The notes below the pieces were generated by a model, which saw only the letters and a list, made by a program, of their open reading frames with translations, was not told the origin of the DNA and did not search any database. A program made the translations under genes and the position numbers. DNA of 64,000 nt from Apostichopus japonicus (lineage: Eukaryota > Echinodermata > Holothuroidea > Aspidochirotida > Stichopodidae): NCBI RefSeq assembly GCF_037975245.1, contig NC_092576.1, positions 27,727,611 to 27,791,610 on the forward strand. Direction: 5' to 3'. This document shows, piece after piece, positions 56,920 to 64,000 of the stretch (position 1 is the stretch's first letter; every line of letters starts with the position of its first letter).

Positions 56920-57375
56920 CAGATGAACTCAGGTCCACAACAAATTTCAATTTTGTTGTAAACTTATATATGCAATACTTCCGAGCATGCAACGCAGGGA
57001 GTAGTTCAGTATTCAAAGTTAGCGTAGCAATGGTTTACAGACCTGACCATCTCTTAAAAAAACTATGGTTCATGCATACAAAACTGCTATGCATCATTGC
57101 ACTTGTTTAGCAATTTGACAATATTGACAACCTAGGCCATGTGTAATGTGTAACATGTATACTGATAGCTACTGACACAGACAGCAGATAAATGTAAGGA
57201 TCAAGTCCAGTAACTCACTTGTTGTTGCTTTTTTCCCATTTATTTTAACTCAAACTAGGTTTGTGAAGTGTTGAGAGGAATGTTAATGGTGGCTTAGTTT
57301 GCTAGCCTTACATTTATGCATAGCCTATACTAGGCCAGTATATCGTAAACTAGGCATTGAGTAGAACTAGAACGG
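56920..57375. other. No feature recognised
   Basis: AT-rich DNA with no gene or transposon terminus seen. Probably LC3 intron 1 or upstream. Confidence 0.35.
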
Positions 57376-57379
57376 TATC

Positions 57380-58197
57380 CAGTCAAAACGTCCCTTTACC
57401 AAAACGTCCCCGCTTTTTTAAGACCAAAACGTCCCCGCTTTTTACCAAAACGTCCCCGCAGTCAAAACGTCCCCGTGAGTCAAAACGTCCCCGCTTTTAA
57501 TATCAGTTGTAATACAAATGTGGATGTTTTTAGTTACAATCAAAGAGTAAGGATAGGTATAGTTTAGGTTGAAAACACGTTTTTTAGGATTGGGAAGTGC
57601 CGGACATGAGGGCGGAACATTTTTGAGTATAATTTTCTGAGGTAGGAAATTATAAATAGAAAAGGGAATGCAAGAGGGGGCTATAGCAGGATTGGCTGGT
57701 TTCTGAATGAATATATGCGATATTGAGGGAAGGGAATAAAAAAGAATTAAATGTCAAATATCAACACGGGCACGTATCGTAAATTTTACTTCGTAAAAAT
57801 AAACGATAAGTGATTTCACTCAATTTAAAATATTATAGAGATATATTTATATTGTATAGTATACGCATCCAAAATCTTTTTTCATTCCTCTTGTATAATA
57901 TTTTTTGTTTTCCTTAATTCGTTAATTCACTAATACTGCGCAGGCCTATACTTTTTTCTACGATATAGTCCATGATTTATTTAGCGCCTGTAATTCAACT
58001 TGCATGCCGATAACTTAGCAAAATTATAACTTAAAATTAATATATATTCACAACTGTGAATGAATCTGATAGACGGGGACGTTTTGACTTACGGGGACGT
58101 TTTGACTTAGGAGGACGTTTTGACCAACGGGGACGTTTTGACCAAAAGCGGGGACGTCTTGGTACGGGGACGTTTTGGTAAAGGGACGTTTTGACTG
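57380..58197. mobile_element. Foldback element with iterated CAAAACGTCCCCG ends
   Basis: 818 bp. Both ends carry 5-7 copies of 'caaaacgtcccc' facing inward, beginning CAGTCAAAACGTCCCTTTAC and ending with its inverse. Arms of about 120 bp flank an AT-rich core of about 570 bp with no open frame of note. Target duplication not evident. Confidence 0.85.
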
Positions 58198-58779
58198 GTA
58201 AGCACTAGAACTTATGTATAAATAATGAATCTTCACCGTATGTTCTTCTTTCCTTGAATGTTTTCATTCTTCCAACGTTTACCTTCCTCCAAACGATTAA
58301 CGGTCCTGCCTAACTAAGTTAGGCTTGCTTGTAAGTTGTAGGCTAACTGACGGTGTTACGCTAGCCTACACTACTCAAGCAGTGTAACTTTGGCTTAACT
58401 GGAACTTAAACTTAACTAGCCTATCAAGCAACTTCAACAGACTGTCCTATTGCAAACCTATAACAAATCTTGCAAAGTTATTTGGAAAGATGACTTTCTT
58501 GGTAAGGTTCAAAGAACGATCTAAAGATAATACAAATAACAACAGACAGGGACAAAAGTAGACCAGCTGTTATGTGTTTCGGTGGTGATTCTCTGCTGTT
58601 GGACAGTACACACTAACGATATTTCGCTACTCAGATATCTGATACTACTAATAGTACAGAAAGGTAGGCCTAGTTGTGTCGCAATACTATTGGAAAATAT
58701 TGTACGTGATGATGCATTGCTAACTTTAGTACTGTTGTTTACCTTATTAACATAATGTAATAAATATGCATAAGATCGT

Positions 58780-58860
58780 CACTTCCGGTCAGAAGACACA
58801 AAGACGATGTTCGCGTTGATTAGCTATCTACGGGCGTTTATTGGTAGAGCGCCCCTATTT
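58780..58860 (-). promoter_or_regulatory. Promoter-like motif cluster (possible LC3 5' end)
   Basis: On minus: GGGGCG, ACCAAT and then ACCGGAAGTGACG, a full ETS/GABP-type site joined to a TGACG half-site. Such clusters are common in housekeeping core promoters. Direction and distance fit LC3, but no first exon was found below it. Confidence 0.25.
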
Positions 58861-59850
58861 TTGTATAGTTTCTGTATTATCTGTCTCTGGTTTGCAGGAG
58901 GCTCTAAGATAAACATCGGGAATCACCTATTTTCCAAGAAATGATCACGCCATTGAATGTTTTTCTCTTCCTGTAAATACATAAAAACCAAATATATGAG
59001 GAATTTTAAATTCACTGGATAAAGGCAAATTATGCAATAGTACTGATAATTCGTCTAAACCCTAATTCACGTGTTACTTTTTAAAACTGGAATGTAATTA
59101 AGTGAGTTGTTCTTGGGGCAATTTATCTTCAAATTTGTGATTAATTCAACTATTTTCCCTTCCGCTTTCTTTCCTAAAAATCCGTCTGTTTTGACATTAA
59201 TGCTCACAGCTTTTATTGTAACAATGACTTTTTTTTTACCTTCCTGTGTTCGTTTTTTTTTTAAAGCGAAACAGGCGTAGTTGTGATATCTGTAAAAACT
59301 ACGTGTATTTACAAAAGAATTCGACCTAATAATAAGTGTCGCTGTTACAGATTAAAAAGTTGTTAAAGTTTATTATCACTTTAAATATTCAAGATTCGAA
59401 ATGGACCAGTTATACCAGTGGGAGGAGGATGGTAAGTTGGGGTGAAGTTGGAGAAAGCGGGGGGGGGGGGGGGGAGACAGGGAGGATTGGATGCTGTAGA
59501 CTGTTAATATACAATGCTATACCAGTCCAGGTGGTAGTTCTGCAACACTCAACATTTCTGAGAAATGACCCTTTTAAACAATTGAAAAGTTCATCAATTA
59601 AAAGTGACTGGACTACTAAGTCTAACGCACAGACCTCATACGCAAGACAAAAATCGATGGAAATAGACAATATTTTTATGACTTCACAAATGACTTATTT
59701 ATAATACATTATACATATATATCAGTGACCGCTGGTGTTGATCTTCATTATCCATGGGTGGATATGGTTTATTATAAATTCAAAGAACATGGTTCATATA
59801 ATAAAGGGTTTGACATTAATATTTACGTTTGCACTCAACAGCTGACGTCA
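58861..59850. other. Intergenic, no gene recognised
   Basis: AT-rich, with a poly-G tract at 59458-59474. No gene supported. The 122-residue plus frame at 59336 has no motif. Confidence 0.4.
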
Positions 59851-59979
59851 TTATCAATTTAGCCTTAAAGGAGCATTCCAGAGATACAAGATATTGTAAA
59901 AGTCAATATATTGGAAACTGGATTAGTTAATGAACCCATAGTAACCTCATATATATATTTTTTCCGACTGAACTCACAC

Positions 59980-60150
59980 TTTACGTTATTGTACTTCTCC
60001 CAGGTCTCATTTACTCCAACCGGGGTATAAGGTGTCTTGCTCAAAGACACTTAAGGTGTCTTGCCCAAAAGACACTGAAGTAAAAAGTCCGGCCAGGAAT
60101 CGAACCGGCAATCCAATCAGATCATGAGATATAATTCTTTGATCGGCAGT
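59980..60150 (-). mobile_element. SINE-like fragment with B box
   Basis: On minus a B-box match GGTTCGATTCC (near 60098-60108) is followed by 'gtgtcttttgggcaagacac', the latter duplicated as 'gtgtctttgagcaagacacc'. The A box is weak, so this is an old or partial tRNA-derived SINE. Confidence 0.5.
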
Positions 60151-60159
60151 CCATCGGAA

Positions 60160-61830
60160 TATAAAGGATAATTTTAGAGAGACTAGATATATCAAGAAAG
60201 AAAAAAATGAAGGATATAATGATGTCGATTTCTCAGTATGTATACTACCGACAAACCACTGAAGGCAAAATAAGCAAGAGGAGGGAAGCGAAAATGGAAG
60301 CTGACGTCACTGAGGGAGTGGGGGGGGGGGGTTATTCTCCAGAAGACCTGGCAAGACGTCTTTCTGTAGAACAAGCTAATCCCCAAACTCCTTCCCGATA
60401 GCCGGGCTGCGATTTTTTTCCTGTCTAAACAGGTTTCCAATTACGGAGTTTTCAGCCAATCAGATTGTGCGCGACGTCAGCATCAATAAAGACCATCGCT
60501 TGAAAGTTAGAAGACATATACTGAACCAACAGAGTGATAAGGTCCATAGGTCTTAAAATGTATAAAAACATGAATGAGTTTATTGAAGCTGAACAGATTA
60601 AAAAAAATATATATATAAGACATAGGCGGGATTAACGGTGTCATTTTCCTTTTCTCCAATCTCCTTTTTCCCCTGGCCTTATGCTCCTTCTTAGCAGACA
60701 TAGTTTGTTACAATGTTAGAATGTTGAGTATTCCTTCAAAGCGGAAACACTGTCACGAACTTATTTTATGCAAGTAGATCGTAGTACTTATATTACTAGG
60801 GATAAACCTATGCCCCATTGCCAAAAAAAAACACCTTCAAAAAACAAAACAAAGAACCAGCAGTAATATGCATTTCGTAGTTTTCATTAATGTAATGATA
60901 GAACGAAAAACGTAAAATGAAGTATTCCTCTGCTAAATCTGCTAAAATGTTGTGGATATCACATTTGAATTGTGCTGATCCGAAATTTCTCACGAAAACT
61001 GCACCCATACAATAATAGAACGACCTGCAACTTGTTTACAATCAACGGACCACAGAGAAACCGGAATCGGCTCCAACAATATAGGTCATTCTCACATGTC
61101 GTATTCCACACACAAATTGTCGAAATGTTCAAATCAGTTGAGTAATCCTTTTACAGAGAATGAAATCGATTTAGATAGGAAGCCTGAAAAAAACAATCAC
61201 ATATTTGACTTGATCAAATCTCCCATGGGTGGAATAATTTCCCAAAATGACGGGAAAATTAAGATGGAAGAAATTTTGCTACTCACATTTAAACGCATTC
61301 TGGTCAGGAATACTAAAAAAAAAATCATGCATGATCATTGCATATGATCTGTGGCCTACATTTCATCGTAACTGAAAACTTTACAGAAGACCCTGTTTTG
61401 GCTCCTCACATGATGAGAATTTTTTTTTTCCTGAACAACTTTGCTTCACCAACATCCAAATGTTATATATCCACAACATTTCAGCAGATGTTGAACAAAA
61501 CGCTCTAGGATGAGTATAGCATTTTTTTAACATTTCAAGAAAATGATCTCTCGTGGCCTCAACTGACCTTCAAATTTATAAAATATGATAGCTATAGTAT
61601 GACAACTAAACTCACACAAACTACTGACGAAATTTCATCCAAATCGAATGAAAAACTGACGAAATGGCAGTCATTCAAACACGGTGAGAAAAAGTGACAT
61701 AAATTCGGCAGAATCGCACGATCGCTTAAACTCAGCTGATAGCTTTCAGCTGAGCTAAAAGAAAAAAGCTACTTGGAATCGAAGTCACTTTTTATACGCG
61801 CCTTGCAAAATGGTGAATGTACTCCCCCCC
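60160..61830. other. Intergenic, no gene recognised
   Basis: Includes an inverted CCAAT and CRE-like TGACGTC pair (60452-60480; 60302) and several short frames without motifs, such as 61096-61347 and minus 60507-60701 (a Lys/Arg-rich start). None has support beyond being open. Confidence 0.4.
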
Positions 61831-61834
61831 CACT

Positions 61835-62102
61835 CAGGCGCGTAGCCAAGGGGGAGGGGAGGGGCAAAGGGGCGACCGCCCCCTTGCTCATATATATATA
61901 TATATATATTTATGATATCGCTAGTCATTTCAAAATAGAAAATGCTTAGATGCAACTTACAAGGCCTGGGAAGTGCCATTTCCAGCGATCTGGGAGGCAT
62001 TTCCGGCCAAAATTTTCTTGTACGCTTCGCGCCAAACATGGTGGCGCTACGATTATGCGTAGGCTTCGCCCCTTCCTTGGCATATTCCTCGCTACGCGCC
62101 TG
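61835..62102. mobile_element. Short MITE with CAGGCGCGTAGC ends
   Basis: 268 bp. Left end CAGGCGCGTAGC and right end, inverted, CAGGCGCGTAGC. Contains a TA microsatellite (61888-61910) and a segment shared with 49450-49600. Outer 8-mers (cccccact, cctccctt) are only partly alike. Confidence 0.75.
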
Positions 62103-62109
62103 CCTCCCT

Positions 62110-62845
62110 TCCCTCAATGAGCTGTATTGTGAATGGTATATTCAGTTTTATGATTCAATTTTATGTATAACTAAAAAAGCAAAAACAGTTTTCAATTGAA
62201 GCTATAGCGTATGTGAATATCACTTACAAGAACCTAACAAGCAAGCAAGTAGAAAAATAATAAATATATTTTCGAAAAACTTGCAGAATTCATTCATGAC
62301 ATATAAACAAAATATGCAAGATTTATTATGAAACCTACCGGTGAAACGGCAATGAGACAACAAGGTAGAAGGGAAATGAATATGAAAAAAAGAAAGAAAT
62401 GTATTTCGGTTGTTTAAACTTGAGCAAAATTTAATCAAAAATGATACTATAGCATATTACAAAATAAATGAGCCCAAAAATATGCACAGAATTACAAGTA
62501 TAAAGTTTGTGAATCGCTTTGCATGTGCTGCACATACTGAAAATTACAACATATATTTTTCACCGAAAGTTTAGTTTGGTCAACAGGTTTTTCCTCACTA
62601 CCATGTCATGAATGAATTACTCAAAAATATGATATGAATTGATCAACTAAGATAACTTCCGGGTGTTTTAATCAAGTTAATCATCAAGTTAATGATGAAT
62701 AATAGATCATTTAATTTCAATAATGAGAGGTTATACTATAACGTTCTGGCAGGATTGATAATAACACGCATGCATGGTTTTATTTTGAATTGATCAGGGA
62801 TACATACCCAACGATCATATTTAACTTATATGTACATACTATGTA
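62110..62845. other. Intergenic, no gene recognised
   Basis: AT-rich sequence, no feature seen. Confidence 0.4.
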
Positions 62846-63075
62846 TGTATTTTAGATCCTCCTGCAAGCAGGAACTCGCGAAGAAGCCTCATTGGCTTAT
62901 CAAAGCCGCAAGCTGACCGAAGTCAGTCTCTTAGATTCATATTTAACGTCCATAATTATGAATTGTCAATTGTCAACAACTCTGTAACTGGACGACATAC
63001 ATTATTCTTGGAGTGACTCGAACCGGGGACCTTATGACTGGAAGGCACCGGCGTTAACCATTGAGCTAACACTCC
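62846..63075 (-). mobile_element. tRNA-derived SINE, copy 3 (best preserved)
   Basis: On minus: acceptor-like GGAGTGT, A box 'tagctcaatggttaacgcc', a CCTT-AAGG anticodon-like stem, B box 'ccccggttcgagtcactcc', then the shared tail. It could fold as a nearly complete tRNA. Shared tails in three copies show a SINE, not a tRNA gene. Confidence 0.85.
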
Positions 63076-64000
63076 ACTTTCTGCTCTTTTTTTGCTGTTC
63101 ATATTTTTTAAAGTAGAATGTTAACAGTTTTGACACTTTAACCTTCACCACCACGAGGTCATGTTAAAGAGTTTCTATAATTTATAGGTTCAGCATTTGG
63201 AAAACTCATCTTCGTTACAGTAATATAAACAGTTCTGATAAATCAAGAAAAAAAAAAAAAATAATGAAACTTGAAGCCCGTGTGGCTCGATGATGTCATA
63301 ACTAGACTTGATCAAGTCGTCGACACCTTGTGTGTGTGTGTGTGTAGTGTGTATGTGGTTGTTCGTGACAGTACCCCTATATCACATGAACCTACTACTA
63401 ATAATGTTCTGGTTTTGTGTTTCCTTTGACATTTCGTCGGGCCCGATACTGTTCATCAGTAATTTTTATCCCAAGTCATAAAAGGAAATTTGTAAACTAA
63501 GCATTGTTAGCTATGTCTGTTTTTTTTTTCTCGACTTTTACTCCACAAAATGTTGTCCGTTACGATGTACAAACCTACAAAGATCGGGGCCTTGCAGGGC
63601 CTGGGCACAAACCCGGTCCCTATTTATACTTTCTAATATTGGGTCCCTTTTATAGGGGCCCTGGCCCCGGCCAGCTGGAACAAAACCAAACCCGGGGCTG
63701 TGCCTTGTTATACAAGGAATTAACTTTAAAAATGGAAATATCACCTTAAATTTATCAACTTCCACCCAAAATGGCTGCTTTCAAACACATTCTGTATCAT
63801 TCTTTTAGCCTAATAATCGTTTAAAACTTTAAGACAATTCCAAGTTCGGAGATTTCGCGTTCCATATACTTGCCATTCGAATTGCAAATCGATGATTTGA
63901 CAACATAAGACCAGCTTATATAACTATGAAATGACGTCATATGCTTATCGTTTTACTCATGCACTCTGTGTACAGTTCAATGTAACCGTTGCACAATGTT
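63076..64000. other. Intergenic, no gene recognised
   Basis: Contains an A run at 63248, a (TG)n at 63330, and a G/C-rich stretch at 63580-63710 with imperfect 'gggccctgg'/'ccggggc' palindromes that may be transposon debris. No coding sequence recognised. Confidence 0.4.

Noticed and set aside
59240-59310. Possible LC3 first exon on minus ending 'KKKRTQE' with a GTAAAA donor of the right phase
   Set aside because: No in-frame ATG precedes it, it lies in an A-run, and the FKQRR-type pattern is not really matched.
60507-60701. Minus open frame starting MSAKKEHKARGKRR as a candidate small basic protein or LC3 N-terminus
   Set aside because: No splice donor in the needed phase, no family motif, and it runs into AT-rich sequence.

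Overview
The window is animal nuclear DNA: AT-rich, mostly non-coding, with spliced genes and many short transposons, SINEs and satellites. The frequent TAGGCCTA-type motifs, the repeat types and the two recognisable metazoan genes suggest a marine invertebrate deuterostome. An echinoderm, perhaps a sea cucumber, is my best guess, but the sequence alone does not prove it.

Layout. 1-11 kb holds no intact gene: a TA microsatellite, a 62-bp minisatellite (3.5-4.2 kb), two degenerate LINE segments (about 4.8-6.1 kb on minus; 6.5-8.4 kb on plus, split by a foldback element) and dispersed repeats. 11.4-20.7 kb and 26.6-32.95 kb are two direct copies (A and B) of one segment. Each carries an intronless leucine-rich-repeat (LRR) surface-protein gene on minus and, at its right end, the promoter and signal-peptide exon of di-N-acetylchitobiase (CTBS) on plus. 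Between the copies lies a 4.8-kb stretch bounded by inverted repeats. Copy B has two large deletions relative to copy A, both ending in or at a TTAA-flanked miniature transposon, and one LTR-like insertion.

The complete CTBS gene runs from 32.79 to 45.47 kb: seven coding exons, 370 residues, a family 18 glycosidase with a signal peptide and an intact DGxxxDxE catalytic motif. Its introns contain MITEs, SINEs, a LINE fragment, a 21-bp minisatellite, a cluster of octamer motifs and a tandem duplication of one splice-donor region. 45.5-53.8 kb has no recognised gene but has several hAT-like elements and a 1-kb satellite with a 275-bp higher-order unit. On minus, 53.86-55.63 kb carries three coding exons of an LC3/Atg8 gene whose open reading frame stops directly after the conjugation glycine. 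Its first coding exon was not found. 56-64 kb is mostly repeats (hAT MITE, foldback element, SINEs).

Functional links. CTBS acts in lysosomal breakdown of N-glycan cores and LC3 in autophagosome formation. The two genes converge, with about 8.4 kb between their stop codons. A CACGTGAC E-box lies about 215-219 bp upstream of both CTBS first-exon copies. The two LRR proteins look like secreted or surface-anchored recognition molecules. No operons, CRISPR arrays or prokaryotic features are present.
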